NCBI RefSeq assembly: GCF_030718995.1
Contig: NZ_CP132204.1
Location: 1,054,001 to 1,118,000 of the forward strand
Reading direction: 5' to 3'
DNA length: 64,000 nt
From: Arthrobacter oryzae
GTDB taxonomy: Bacteria; Actinomycetota; Actinomycetes; Actinomycetales; Micrococcaceae
This document shows positions 1 through 8,664 of this stretch, piece by piece (position 1 is the first letter of the stretch; the number at the start of each line of letters is the position of its first letter). The notes below the pieces were generated by a model. It worked only from the letters and a program-made list of their open reading frames with translations, was not told where the DNA came from and did not search any database. The position numbers and the translations under genes are program-made.

Positions 1-611
1 TGTCCCTGTCCCACGCTTATGAGCTGGCCAACGTCCACCCGGATGTGACCGCCAGGCTCGTGGAGCAGATGGCCGAGCTCGACGTGGCCTGGGCAACTGT
101 CGCCCCGGCAACCGGCGGCACGCAGTTCGACCTGGCCCGGATGACCGAGGCCGGGATCCGTGTCGGTTTGGGCGAGGACGGCCAGCGGGACTACTGGAGC
201 CCGTACGGCAATTGCGACATGCTCGACCGCACCTGGCAACTGGCTTTCACGCACAGGCTTCGCAAGGACCGGCTGATCGAACACTGTGCGGCGATCGCCA
301 CGATCGGGGGCGCCTCCATCATGGATCGCACCGTCCAGCGGCTCGCCGGCCCCGACGACCGGCCCGGCCTGGCTCCCGGAGATCGGGCCGACATTGTCCT
401 GGTGGACGGCGAGACCGTCACGAGCACCGTCATGGACCGCGGCACCGACCGCACGGTCATCCACGACGGCCGGCTGGTCGCCGACCGGTTGGTCGTTTTT
501 CCCGACCCGTCAAAGTGGTTCGCCGGGGTGGCGCCCCCGGCGAACGTCACTCCGGATGCCTTGCACGAACCGGGTCGGCCAGGATTGCCGCTTCGTCCTC
601 CGCCAGCCTGA
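1..611 (+). CDS. Cytosine deaminase-like amidohydrolase, C-terminal part (5' end outside window)
   Basis: The reading frame is open from the window edge, so only about 200 C-terminal residues are present; full cytosine deaminases have about 420. Visible hallmarks are the SHAYELANV segment after a metal-binding strand, the GLGEDGQRDYWSPYGNCDML stretch that corresponds to the D-x-x-D/NPYG region of CodA-type deaminases, and a composite-domain tail (IVLVDGETV...VIHDGRLVA) typical of the amidohydrolase superfamily. The family hydrolyses an amino group or ring bond of nucleobases or related heterocycles with a bound metal ion. The exact substrate cannot be told. The last 65 bases overlap the 3' end of the convergent GPP34 gene. 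Confidence 0.8.
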   Translation, partial: SLSHAYELANVHPDVTARLVEQMAELDVAWATVAPATGGTQFDLARMTEAGIRVGLGEDGQRDYWSPYGNCDMLDRTWQLAFTHRLRKDRLIEHCAAIATIGGASIMDRTVQRLAGPDDRPGLAPGDRADIVLVDGETVTSTVMDRGTDRTVIHDGRLVADRLVVFPDPSKWFAGVAPPANVTPDALHEPGRPGLPLRPPPA

Positions 612-1278
612 TCATGCGTAGTTCGTCAGCCACCGCACGGGCTGGCCAGTAGTCCTTCGCCAGTTCCCTTGCCCGCCGTCGGTCCGCTGCCGGAGAGAGT
701 TTGTCGAGCTGCCCGGCGGCCTCAAGGAGGGCGACAAGGGCTGTGGTCCTGGCATCGGACGGCTTACCCTCCAGCGCGGCATTAAGCTTGCGCCGGATCG
801 CCGCCTCCGGAGCATGGTCCTTCTCCGGATACCGCACGGTCCTGAACACTCCCAGGTGCTTTTCGCCGACATGATCCACGATGCCCTGCGACGCCAGCCC
901 CTCATAAACACGTTGCACTTCGGCCCGCCCCTCCAGGATGGAGACCCACCGCTTGGGCGTGTGCGGCCGCGACTTGTGACGGATGAGTTCCAACTGATGA
1001 TCGAACTCCGTCTGCGGCGCAGTGCCGGTAGCCCTGACGTGCTTCCCCTGCAGCCCGATCGCCCCGATCAGTTCCAGTTCGGCCAGGATTGCCCCCGCCA
1101 ACGTGGTCCTGAGTATGTAGGCAGGCACTTCGGGTTCGCCGTCCGTGTCGTTCGTAACCAGCAGGAGGAAAGCCTGCGGAACGCTCAGCTCCTCCGCCGG
1201 CTCCTCGACCGCTTCCTCGACCAGTTCGGCCGGTTCCCCGGCCATCCGTTCCTCACCATTCGGTGTTTCAGCATCCAT
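547..1278 (-). CDS. GPP34 family protein (copy 1)
   Basis: About 243 residues. It matches the bacterial GPP34 (Golgi phosphoprotein 3-like) family: LPQAFLLL-type N-terminal strand (here VPQAFLLLVTNDTDGEPEV), LRTTLAGAILAELELIGAI, QGKHVRATGTAP and a helical C-terminus. Eukaryotic relatives bind phosphoinositide membranes; the actinobacterial role is unknown. A close paralogue lies at 25161-25961. The start is uncertain: ATG at 1278 (MDAETPN) leaves a 91-base divergent promoter gap to the acetyltransferase, while the frame stays open to an ATG at 1338. Bases just upstream of 1278 are also conserved in the paralogue, so they may be coding or regulatory. An acidic Glu/Ala-rich stretch precedes the domain. 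Confidence 0.8.
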   Translation of the reverse strand: MDAETPNGEERMAGEPAELVEEAVEEPAEELSVPQAFLLLVTNDTDGEPEVPAYILRTTLAGAILAELELIGAIGLQGKHVRATGTAPQTEFDHQLELIRHKSRPHTPKRWVSILEGRAEVQRVYEGLASQGIVDHVGEKHLGVFRTVRYPEKDHAPEAAIRRKLNAALEGKPSDARTTALVALLEAAGQLDKLSPAADRRRARELAKDYWPARAVADELRMIRLAEDEAAILADPVRARHPE

Positions 1279-1369
1279 ACGATCATGGTGGCGCAGTTGG
1301 GCGGCCACCACAACGGCGGCGGCAAGGGCAACTTTCATAGTGGCCAGGCACGCCGGTAAATTTGAGGCG

Positions 1370-1843
1370 ATGATTCACCTTGACCAGGATGACCCCGCGC
1401 GGGGAGATGTCAGCCAGCTCCTGAGCGAGCACCTGGCGGACATGTTCGCCACCTCGCCGGCGGAAAGTGTGCACGCGCTGGACCACTCCGCACTGTCCGC
1501 CCCGTCGATCACGTTCTGGACGGCCCGCGAGGACGGCGTGCTCCTGGGGTGCGGCGCGCTCAAGCACCTCGATTCCCCGGACGGCCCAGCCAGGCACGGC
1601 GAAATTAAGTCCATGCGCACCACGGCGAGCGCGCGGGGGCGAGGCGTGGCCACCATGATGCTCAGGCACATCCTGGATGTGGCCCGGACCCGGGATTTCG
1701 AGTGCGTCTACCTGGAGACAGGAACCGAGGACTATTTCGCGCCCGCACGGAGGCTCTATGTCCGCCACGGTTTCACCGAATGCCCTCCCTTCGGCAGCTA
1801 CGTCCTGGATCCAAGCAGCGTGTTTATGGAACTCCGCCTCTAA
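1370..1843 (+). CDS. GNAT family N-acetyltransferase
   Basis: 157 residues from ATG 1370; the open frame runs further upstream but that part overlaps the divergent GPP34 gene. The acetyl-CoA binding motif is seen as TASARGRGVATMML (R-x-x-G-x-G/A type), followed by the usual helix, the LETGTED strand and the YVRHGF C-terminal signature. GNAT enzymes move an acetyl group from acetyl-CoA to an amine; the acceptor is not predictable here. The last 20 bases overlap the convergent dehydrogenase. Confidence 0.85.
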   Translation: MIHLDQDDPARGDVSQLLSEHLADMFATSPAESVHALDHSALSAPSITFWTAREDGVLLGCGALKHLDSPDGPARHGEIKSMRTTASARGRGVATMMLRHILDVARTRDFECVYLETGTEDYFAPARRLYVRHGFTECPPFGSYVLDPSSVFMELRL

Positions 1844-2726
1844 GCACCAGGGTGCGGTGGATTCCCGTGTGGTCCAGTGCGCCGTCGCCCCGGGCCACCA
1901 TCTCGTCGAAGAGCCCCCGCACAGTGTTGCTCAGGGGGAGCTCAAGTCCTTCCTGAGTCGCCGCGTCCAGGATGAACCTGAGGTCTTTGAGCTGGTTCCT
2001 TGCGCTCCCGCCGCCGTCGAAATCGTTGCTGATCCAGCGATGGCCCTTCTGCCGGAGCACCGCGGAATCGGCCAGCCCGCCCTGCAGCAGCTCGAGCATC
2101 ACCGACAGGTCAAGGCCTCCCTTGCCCGCAAGGAGCATGGCCTCGGAGACTGCGGTCACGGTGGCGGCGACGACGATCTGGTTGCAGGCCTTGGCGAGCG
2201 CCCCGGATCCGCTCGGACCCATGTACCGGACGGTGGTGCCCATGGCTGCGAAGACCGGTTCCACCAATGTCACCGCTTCCCGGTCGCCGCCGACCATGAT
2301 GCTGAGGGTTCCGTTCTCCGCGCCAACGGTGCCGCCGCTGACCGGCGCATCAAGGACCGTGACCCCGTGGTCACGAAGCAGCCGTTCCGCAAAGGCCGCG
2401 ACGGCGATCGGCGAAACCGTTCCGTGGACCACAAGCACGGGGCGGGCCGTGCCCCTGGCCGACCAGCCTGCCAGCAGTCCACCCGGTCCCGGGAGCAGTG
2501 ACTCAACCTGGTCCAGGTCCGGCAAAACCGTAAGAACGACGTCGGACGCGGCGTCAGCCGGCGAGGTGGCGGCGCGCGCCCCCAGCGCAACCAGCGGTTC
2601 CGTTTTCGTGGACGTCCGGTTCCAGACGGTAAGGCCGCCGTCGGAGTCCAGAAGCCGGCGGGCCATGGGTCCACCCATGGGGCCAAGCCCCAGAAGGGCG
2701 AGGGAGCGTGGCGTGGTTTCGGTCAT
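1824..2726 (-). CDS. NAD(P)-dependent beta-hydroxyacid dehydrogenase (3-hydroxyisobutyrate dehydrogenase family)
   Basis: 300 residues. The N-terminal Rossmann motif is LGLGPMGGPMA; the substrate-binding DAPVSGG motif and the catalytic lysine in SGSGALAKACNQ follow in the order expected for 3-hydroxyisobutyrate dehydrogenase / tartronate semialdehyde reductase enzymes. The start at 2726 is chosen because AAAGGA lies 8 bases upstream; the longer frame to 2786 has no such site. The gene has its own promoter with a LacI-type operator at 2808-2821, the same operator as the divergent sugar operon promoter at 3966-4010. This links it to catabolism of the sugar or sugar acid taken up by the 4176-9858 operon (inference). 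Confidence 0.85.
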   Translation of the reverse strand: MTETTPRSLALLGLGPMGGPMARRLLDSDGGLTVWNRTSTKTEPLVALGARAATSPADAASDVVLTVLPDLDQVESLLPGPGGLLAGWSARGTARPVLVVHGTVSPIAVAAFAERLLRDHGVTVLDAPVSGGTVGAENGTLSIMVGGDREAVTLVEPVFAAMGTTVRYMGPSGSGALAKACNQIVVAATVTAVSEAMLLAGKGGLDLSVMLELLQGGLADSAVLRQKGHRWISNDFDGGGSARNQLKDLRFILDAATQEGLELPLSNTVRGLFDEMVARGDGALDHTGIHRTLVLRGGVP

Positions 2727-2807
2727 TTTCACAGTCCTTTGAGTTCGGGGCGGGGGCTGGCTGCGCGGCAGTAGGCGGACGGCCATAGAAAGGCAGTAGA
2801 GCCAGGG

Positions 2808-2852
2808 TGGAACCGGTACACTTTTTGTACCATGCGAGTCGGTCGGCGTAAA
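2808..2852 (-). promoter_or_regulatory. Predicted promoter and LacI-type operator of the 1824-2726 dehydrogenase
   Basis: On the minus strand a -35 TTTACG (2847-2852), a 17-base spacer and a -10 TACAAA (2824-2829) precede the operator TGGAACCGGTACAC (2808-2821, as read on the plus strand). The operator shares its first ten bases with the perfect palindrome at 3997-4010 and sits at the same place relative to the -10 box. An inverted repeat GGTACA-CTTTT-TGTACC (2815-2831) overlaps it. Repression by the adjacent LacI protein is inferred. Confidence 0.6.
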
Positions 2853-2869
2853 TCGCCGTCCGCGAAAGG

Positions 2870-3898
2870 CTAGCCGCGCGGCTTTGGCCGCGCCACGCTG
2901 GACCGTTCAACGAGCTCGGCGTCGACCCGGATCACGGTCGGCTTTCCGGACGACTTCCCGCTGGCGTTGGACAACGCCAGTTGCACCGAGTGCCGGGCCA
3001 GCAGGTCGATGGGCTGCCGGACAATCGTCAGGGGCGGAGTCATCAGCTCGGTCCACGGCGAATCCTCGAACACGATGACGGACAACTCATCCGGAATCGA
3101 GACGCCGGCGTGCGCCAGTCGCCGGAGAACGGCCGTCACCTGGGCTGTATTGGCCACCACGAGCGCAGTGGGCGGATCCTGCAGGTGGAGCAGCGCCGTC
3201 ACAGCGTCCCCGCCGGCGGCACCCCGGAAGGCAGCGGAGCGGATCAGCAGGTCATCCTGCTCCAAACCGGCCGCTTCCAGGGCTTCGCGATAGCCCGCGA
3301 CCCGGTCCCGACCGGTGGTCGATGTCGCCGGGCCCGAGATGATCGCAATGCGGCGATGCCCGTGGGCAGCCAGCAACGCCGTGGCCGATCTCGACGACTC
3401 AATGTTGTTGATTGTCACGACGTCCACCGCCGGCAGCGACGGGATGGAGCGGTCAACAAACACCACATCGGTCCCCATTTCCTGGAGCTTTTTCCAGATC
3501 TCCAGATTGTTCCCCGTAGGAGTCGCGATAATCCCGCTGACCCGCCGCTCAATGAGCGTGGACAGCCGCTCCGACTCCAGCTGGTCGTCCTCCTGCGTGG
3601 TCATCAGGAGCACCTGGATTCCGCGGGAGTGCGCCTCCTGCACAACTTGGTCCGCCAGCCGGGCGAAGAAGGGATTGGAGACATCGGCCAGGAGCAGCCC
3701 CAGCGTGGTGGGCGGCCCATGCTTCAGCTCCCTGGCCGCTGTGCGGGGGTGGTAGCCAAGGGTTTCCATCACCTCGTTGACACGACCTCGGGTCACCGCC
3801 GCCACGGGACCGGACCCCGGATTGAGGACGCGGGAAACGACGGCGACGGACACCCCCGCAGCCGCGGCAACATCGCGTATGGTCGGCTGCTTCTGCAC
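2870..3898 (-). CDS. LacI family transcriptional repressor
   Basis: 342 residues. The N-terminal helix-turn-helix (TIRDVAAAAGVSVAVVSRVL) and hinge helix (TAARELKHG) are followed by the type-1 periplasmic-binding-like sugar domain (LGLLLADVSNPFFA...). It is transcribed divergently from the 4176-9858 sugar operon and directly upstream of the dehydrogenase. Matching operators lie in front of both targets (3997-4010 and 2808-2821), so it is very likely their local regulator. The inducer is not known. Confidence 0.9.
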   Translation of the reverse strand: MQKQPTIRDVAAAAGVSVAVVSRVLNPGSGPVAAVTRGRVNEVMETLGYHPRTAARELKHGPPTTLGLLLADVSNPFFARLADQVVQEAHSRGIQVLLMTTQEDDQLESERLSTLIERRVSGIIATPTGNNLEIWKKLQEMGTDVVFVDRSIPSLPAVDVVTINNIESSRSATALLAAHGHRRIAIISGPATSTTGRDRVAGYREALEAAGLEQDDLLIRSAAFRGAAGGDAVTALLHLQDPPTALVVANTAQVTAVLRRLAHAGVSIPDELSVIVFEDSPWTELMTPPLTIVRQPIDLLARHSVQLALSNASGKSSGKPTVIRVDAELVERSSVARPKPRG

Positions 3899-3965
3899 GT
3901 GTACTCCTCCATCGGCTACTGCGGCTCCCCGGAACCTCCGGCAGGAACTTTTTCAGACTAGGGTA

Positions 3966-4010
3966 TTGACCTCGTCGAGCAGGTATGACATAAAAGTGGA
4001 ACCGGTTCCA
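3966..4010 (+). promoter_or_regulatory. Promoter and perfect LacI operator of the sugar operon
   Basis: A -35 TTGACC (3966-3971), a 17-base spacer and a -10 CATAAA (3989-3994) are followed by the 14-base perfect palindrome TGGAACCGGTTCCA (3997-4010), with the central CG step typical of LacI/GalR family operators. The operator covers the expected transcription start, a classic repression position. The region 3899-4175 holds no gene; it is the divergent promoter of lacI and the operon plus a leader of about 170 bases. Confidence 0.75.
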
Positions 4011-4175
4011 TTATGTTTACTTCGGAGCCGATTGTCTACCGCAGCCCCGCCCGGGATCCAGGCAGCACACCCCAGCCAGCCACCTGAGCGTCACTTCACC
4101 GCAACGCTGCGGCGGACCCGATGCTTTCTGCCGGCCATCCACACGGGATGGAGCCGCACCCATTGAAAGGTAGTT

Positions 4176-5528
4176 ATGAACCTGCACAAACTCCTGACCC
4201 AACGCGAGGCCGAAGGCGCCCCGATCCGCGTGGGACTGATCGGCGCCGGACGTTTCGGCACCATGTACCTGGCACAGGCCCGCAACATCCCCGGCATCCA
4301 TGTCGTAGCCATCGCGGACATCAACGCCGAACGCGCCAAGGGCGCGCTGAAACTGGTGGACTGGCCCGCGGAGGCCTTCGTGGAGGACATCGAAACGGCT
4401 ATTGCCACCAGGGCCACGACTGTGGTGACCGATGCGTCAGTCCTGTTCGACGCCGACCTGGACGTCATCGTCGAGGCCACCGGCAACCCGATCGTGGGCA
4501 TCAACCACGCCCTCCGCGCCATTGAAACGGGCAAGCACATCATCATGGTGACCGTCGAGGCGGACGCCCTCGCCGGCCCGGCCCTGGCCAAGCGGGCCAA
4601 GGAGGCCGGCGTCGTCTATTCACTGGCATACGGGGACCAGCCCGCCCTGATCTGGGAGCTCGTCGACTGGGCCCGGACGTCAGGCTTCGACGTCGTCTGC
4701 GCCGGCAAGGGCGCCAAGTACCTCTCGCACTACCACCAGATGAACCCCGACAACGTCTGGGAGAACTGGGAGTTCTCGAAGGAACTGACGGACTCCGGCC
4801 AGCTCAACCCCTACATGCACACCTCCTTCCGCGACGGCACCAAGGCCGCCATCGAGATGGCAGCCGTAGCCAACGCGGCCGGTCTGCGTCCGTCCGACGA
4901 AGGGCTGACGTTCACTCCCGGCGACGTCGAAGAGATCGCCACGATCTGCCGTCCCGCGGCCGACGGCGGCGTGCTCAGCAACGCCGGCAGCGTCGACGTC
5001 ATGTCCAGCGTGACCCGTGAGGGCGACTGGATCCCCCACAACACCCAGGAAGGCGTGTTCGTCGTCGTCAAGGCCACCAACCAATACGTCTCCGGCTGCT
5101 TCCAGGAATACCCGTGGCACCCGGATCCCACCGGCCAGTACGCCGCCCTCTACCGCCCGTACCACTACGTCGGGCTGGAGCTCAATGTCTCCATCGCCAA
5201 CGCAGCGCTCCGCGGTGTCGCCACCGGCGCGCCGGAAGGCTTCCACGCCGACGTCGTCGCCTGCGCCAAGAAGGACCTGCGTGCCGGGGAAATCCTCGAC
5301 GGCGAAGGCGGCTTCACGGTCTGGGGCAAACTCATCTCGGCCGAAAAGTCGGTCCGGGACGGCGCCCTTCCTGTCGCCATGGCCCACCACGTCAAGCTCG
5401 TCAACGATGTCCCCGAGGGCGGCATCGTCCGCTGGGACGACGTCGAAATCGATACGTCCCTGGAAGAAGCGCTCAAGCTGCGGCGCGAGACGGAGGCCCT
5501 CGCACTCGAAGTGGTGCCTGCGACATGA
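4176..5528 (+). CDS. NAD(P)-binding oxidoreductase with C-terminal SAF domain (COG4091, homoserine dehydrogenase-like)
   Basis: 450 residues. The N-terminal Rossmann fold shows IRVGLIGAGRFGTMYL; a long middle domain contains the family-specific YSLAYGDQPALIWELVDWAR and YLSHYHQMNPDNVWENWEF segments; the C-terminal 100 residues form a SAF-like domain (ACAKKDLRAGEILDGEGG). This matches the COG4091 family, often annotated as a predicted homoserine dehydrogenase but usually found in sugar or sugar-acid loci. AAAGG precedes the ATG. It is the first gene of an operon with an ABC importer and overlaps the next gene by ATGA, so it probably oxidises or reduces a product of the imported substrate; the reaction is unknown. 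Confidence 0.85.
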   Translation: MNLHKLLTQREAEGAPIRVGLIGAGRFGTMYLAQARNIPGIHVVAIADINAERAKGALKLVDWPAEAFVEDIETAIATRATTVVTDASVLFDADLDVIVEATGNPIVGINHALRAIETGKHIIMVTVEADALAGPALAKRAKEAGVVYSLAYGDQPALIWELVDWARTSGFDVVCAGKGAKYLSHYHQMNPDNVWENWEFSKELTDSGQLNPYMHTSFRDGTKAAIEMAAVANAAGLRPSDEGLTFTPGDVEEIATICRPAADGGVLSNAGSVDVMSSVTREGDWIPHNTQEGVFVVVKATNQYVSGCFQEYPWHPDPTGQYAALYRPYHYVGLELNVSIANAALRGVATGAPEGFHADVVACAKKDLRAGEILDGEGGFTVWGKLISAEKSVRDGALPVAMAHHVKLVNDVPEGGIVRWDDVEIDTSLEEALKLRRETEALALEVVPAT

Positions 5529-6790
5529 TCGACCGGCGCACCTTCCTGGGAGCCGCTGCAGCGAGCATGCTGCTGGCCGGCTGCGGGACCACTCCGGGAA
5601 TCGACCCGAACCGTGCCGCCTCGGCCGGTGGCACCCTGAAGTTCGGCAGCTGGCAATGGCTCGAACCGGGCCGCGGCGAGGCCATGTGGAAGGCCATCCA
5701 GGCCTACCAGAAGGTGAATCCGTCCGCCGTCCTGGCGCAAAGCACCACGCCGTTCCTTTCCTTCGCGGACAAGCTCAACACCGAGCTCGGCGGCAAGGGC
5801 GGGCCGGACGTTTTCGTGGTCCAGGACGTGAATTTCTATCCGCTGGCCGATGCCGGCATCCTGGCCCCGCTCAGCTCCGTGATCTCCTCCCACAAGGGCA
5901 CTCCGTTCAACCACACCAATGAATCCGGTCTGGTCAACGGCGTGCAGTACGGGATCACGTGGGAACGGCTGAACTGGAACTTCTTCTGGAACCGCAAGAT
6001 CCTGGAGAAGGCCAGCGTGACGCCGCCGACGAATATCGCCGAGTTGATCTCGGCCGCCGGCCAGATCCGTTCCGCAACAGGCCTGGACGGCTTCGGCGTC
6101 CGGCACCAGATGACGGAATTCGATTCATGGTTCATGGATTTCGACGTGTGGACCTACGGACATGGCGGATCCTGGTCGGACGGCTCACGCCCAACGATTG
6201 ACTCGGCCGAGAACATTGCCGGCGTTGAGGCGTTCGGCGAAATCTACCGCTCGGGTGCGATGCCCATCGGCGACGACGCGTCAACGATGCGTACCAAGTT
6301 CCGCGAAGGCCGCCTGGGCATGATGATCGACGTCTCCTCCACCGTCGCGGGCATCCTGCGGTCCTCCAAGGCCCTGACGTCGGCCGACATCGGCTTTGCC
6401 GAACGGATTCCGCTCCCCCGGCCCTCGGCACACCAGGAGATCGTGCTGGCAGTCAACGGGTACGGCAAGAACAAGAACCTCGCCGTCGACTTCGTCGGCT
6501 GGGTCGGTTCCGACGAAGGCCAGGCGGCGCTCCGGGCGGCAATGGGCCCGTCAACACTGGCCACGGACGTGCCGCTGGCTCCCGACTACGCCGCGGCCAA
6601 TCCGTGGGCCAAGGCGTTCATCGACCTGGCCTCGGAGTCCCGCAGCCCCCTCATCAAGGGCTTCGAGGCACAGACCAAGGCCATCATGCGCGAAGTCATG
6701 ACGCAGGTGGAACGCTACCTCGTGGACGGCGGCGACGCTGCCAAGGCACTCGCCACCGCACAGACACAAGTAACTCAGCTGCTTGGCTGA
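5525..6790 (+). CDS. Sugar ABC transporter substrate-binding lipoprotein
   Basis: 421 residues starting inside the previous stop (ATGA overlap). The N-terminus is a lipoprotein signal with lipobox LLAGC and a twin-arginine motif (DRRTFLG), suggesting Tat export. The body is an extracellular solute-binding family 1 protein: LKFGSWQW start, PDVFVVQDVNFYPLADAG and conserved aromatic segments near the binding cleft. It should deliver a carbohydrate to the two permeases encoded immediately downstream. The sugar is not identified. Confidence 0.9.
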   Translation: MIDRRTFLGAAAASMLLAGCGTTPGIDPNRAASAGGTLKFGSWQWLEPGRGEAMWKAIQAYQKVNPSAVLAQSTTPFLSFADKLNTELGGKGGPDVFVVQDVNFYPLADAGILAPLSSVISSHKGTPFNHTNESGLVNGVQYGITWERLNWNFFWNRKILEKASVTPPTNIAELISAAGQIRSATGLDGFGVRHQMTEFDSWFMDFDVWTYGHGGSWSDGSRPTIDSAENIAGVEAFGEIYRSGAMPIGDDASTMRTKFREGRLGMMIDVSSTVAGILRSSKALTSADIGFAERIPLPRPSAHQEIVLAVNGYGKNKNLAVDFVGWVGSDEGQAALRAAMGPSTLATDVPLAPDYAAANPWAKAFIDLASESRSPLIKGFEAQTKAIMREVMTQVERYLVDGGDAAKALATAQTQVTQLLG

Positions 6791-6816
6791 GAAGACCTAG
6801 GCAAAGGATCCGGGCA

Positions 6817-7764
6817 ATGTCGCTCCGAACTTCGATCTCCCCGCCCGCCGTGGCGCAGCCTCCTATCCAGGATGCCCCTTCCCGGCATCACATGTGGCAG
6901 AGGATCTCCCCGTACATCTACATCGGCCCCGCCGTCGTGTACCTGATCATCTTCATGATCATTCCGGTGGTGCAGGGCATCCAGCTCAGCTTCACCAAGA
7001 CCCCGCTGGTCAGGCCCGACGGCGGAACCGGCGTCGGGCTGGAGAACTATTCCCGCCTGCTCAGCAGTCCGCAGTTCTACAACTCCCTGGGCGCCACCAT
7101 CCTGTACACGGCCGCCACCGTCATCATCGCCGTCGCCATCGGCGCGGGAGCAGCCCTGCTCCTGAACCAGGCCTTCAAGGGACGCACCATTGTCCGGGCC
7201 ATCATCACCTTCCCCTGGGCCGTCCCCACGGTGGCCACCGCCCTGATCTTCAGCTGGATCTTCAACCGTTCCGACGGCGTCCTGAACGAAGTTGTCGGGG
7301 TGCTCGGCGTCGGCCAGCAGGGCTGGCTGGTCGATCCGAAATTCGGCATGGCCGCCGTCGTCCTGACCTCCGTCTGGAAGGTCATGCCCCTGGTCATGCT
7401 GGTAGTGCTTGCCTCACTGCAGTCCATCCCGAGCGAACTCTACGAGGCCACCCGCATGGACGGCGCCGGGGCACTGGAAACGTTCAAGGCCGTCACCTGG
7501 CCGCACATCGCCCCCACCGTCAGGGTGGTCACGCTCCTCATGACCATCTGGTCCATCCGCCGTTTCGAGATCATCTATCTCCTGACCGGCGGCGGCCCGG
7601 TGGACACCACCAACACCCTCGTCGTCAACGTCTACCGCCAGGCCTTCAGCAACCAGGAACTGGGCCGCGCGGCAGCCATCGGCGCCCTGGGACTGGTGCT
7701 GTCCCTGCTGGTCACAGTTGTCTACTTCATGATGGAACGGCGCAACGCCGCCAAGGAGGCCTAG
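6817..7764 (+). CDS. Carbohydrate ABC transporter permease (MalF/UgpA type)
   Basis: 315 residues from ATG 6817, preceded by AAAGGA. Six hydrophobic segments are visible, the first being IYIGPAVVYLIIFMIIPVV. The EAA loop that contacts the ATPase is seen as ELYEATRMDGAGALETFKAVTWP. It forms the channel with the 7769-8662 protein. It lies 26 bases after the binding protein gene and 4 bases before the next permease gene. Confidence 0.9.
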   Translation: MSLRTSISPPAVAQPPIQDAPSRHHMWQRISPYIYIGPAVVYLIIFMIIPVVQGIQLSFTKTPLVRPDGGTGVGLENYSRLLSSPQFYNSLGATILYTAATVIIAVAIGAGAALLLNQAFKGRTIVRAIITFPWAVPTVATALIFSWIFNRSDGVLNEVVGVLGVGQQGWLVDPKFGMAAVVLTSVWKVMPLVMLVVLASLQSIPSELYEATRMDGAGALETFKAVTWPHIAPTVRVVTLLMTIWSIRRFEIIYLLTGGGPVDTTNTLVVNVYRQAFSNQELGRAAAIGALGLVLSLLVTVVYFMMERRNAAKEA

Positions 7765-7768
7765 AACA

Positions 7769-8662
7769 ATGACCACCCAAGAAGCTCCTCCAATCACCCG
7801 GACGGCCCCGCACAAACGCCGGCTGAAAGCACCGGGCAACCGAAACTTCAGCAAGCCCGCCCGGTACGTTATGCTGGCCGCGTTGGTCCTCTTCTCAGGC
7901 TTCCCGCTCTACTGGATGCTGAACACGGCGCTCAGCCAAGACTCCGAACTGTACGGCCAGGCCCAGGGCTGGTGGCCGCACTGGGAACGGCTCGCCGACT
8001 TCGGCGACCTCATCGGCAGCGTCCCCATCTTCAAGTGGCTCACCAACTCGGTGGTGATCGCCGGCGGCACCACGCTGCTGTCCCTCGTCTTCGCGGTGCT
8101 GGCCGGCTATGCACTGTCCAGGTTCAAGTTCCACGGCAAGGGCGCCGCGGGGTTCCTGCTGTTCGCCACTCAGATGCTGCCCGAAGCGCTGCTCGTTGTC
8201 CCCATCTACGCGCTCTTCGCGTCGCTGGGCCTCCTCAACGGCATGGGCGGCCTGATCCTCGCCAACGTTGCCTTCACGATGCCTGTGAGTGTCTGGATCA
8301 TCAAGGGCGCCATCGATGCGATCCCGTATGAAATCGAAGAAGCCGCTGCCGTCGACGGGTGCCCCCGCGTCACCATCCTCTCGCTGGTGCTCACTCCCCT
8401 GATTCTTCCCAGCATTGCCGCTGCCGCCGTCATCAACTTCTTCGACGGGTGGAACGAATTCCTGCTGGCCAAGACGTTCATCGCCGAACGGGACCTCTGG
8501 CCGGCGTCCGTGGGCCTGGCCTCGTTCATCGGCCAGTACCTGACCTCGCTGAACTCGGTCATGGCTGCAGCCTTGCTGTTCACGCTCCCGGCGTTGATCT
8601 TCTTCCTCCTTGTCCAGCGTCGCATCGTATCGGGCCTCACGGCCGGCTCAGTCAAAGGTTGA
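7769..8662 (+). CDS. Carbohydrate ABC transporter permease (MalG/UgpE type)
   Basis: 297 residues with six predicted membrane helices, starting with YVMLAALVLFSGFPLYWML. The EAA loop is seen as EIEEAAAVDGCPRVTILSLVLTP. GGAGG of the preceding gene end acts as ribosome binding site. It is the second channel subunit of the importer; two bases separate it from the ATPase gene. Confidence 0.9.
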   Translation: MTTQEAPPITRTAPHKRRLKAPGNRNFSKPARYVMLAALVLFSGFPLYWMLNTALSQDSELYGQAQGWWPHWERLADFGDLIGSVPIFKWLTNSVVIAGGTTLLSLVFAVLAGYALSRFKFHGKGAAGFLLFATQMLPEALLVVPIYALFASLGLLNGMGGLILANVAFTMPVSVWIIKGAIDAIPYEIEEAAAVDGCPRVTILSLVLTPLILPSIAAAAVINFFDGWNEFLLAKTFIAERDLWPASVGLASFIGQYLTSLNSVMAAALLFTLPALIFFLLVQRRIVSGLTAGSVKG

Positions 8663-8664
8663 TC

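Noticed and set aside
1279..1338. Longer N-terminus for GPP34 copy 1
   Set aside because: No ribosome binding site and it would leave only 31 bases for two divergent promoters; kept only as an alternative start.
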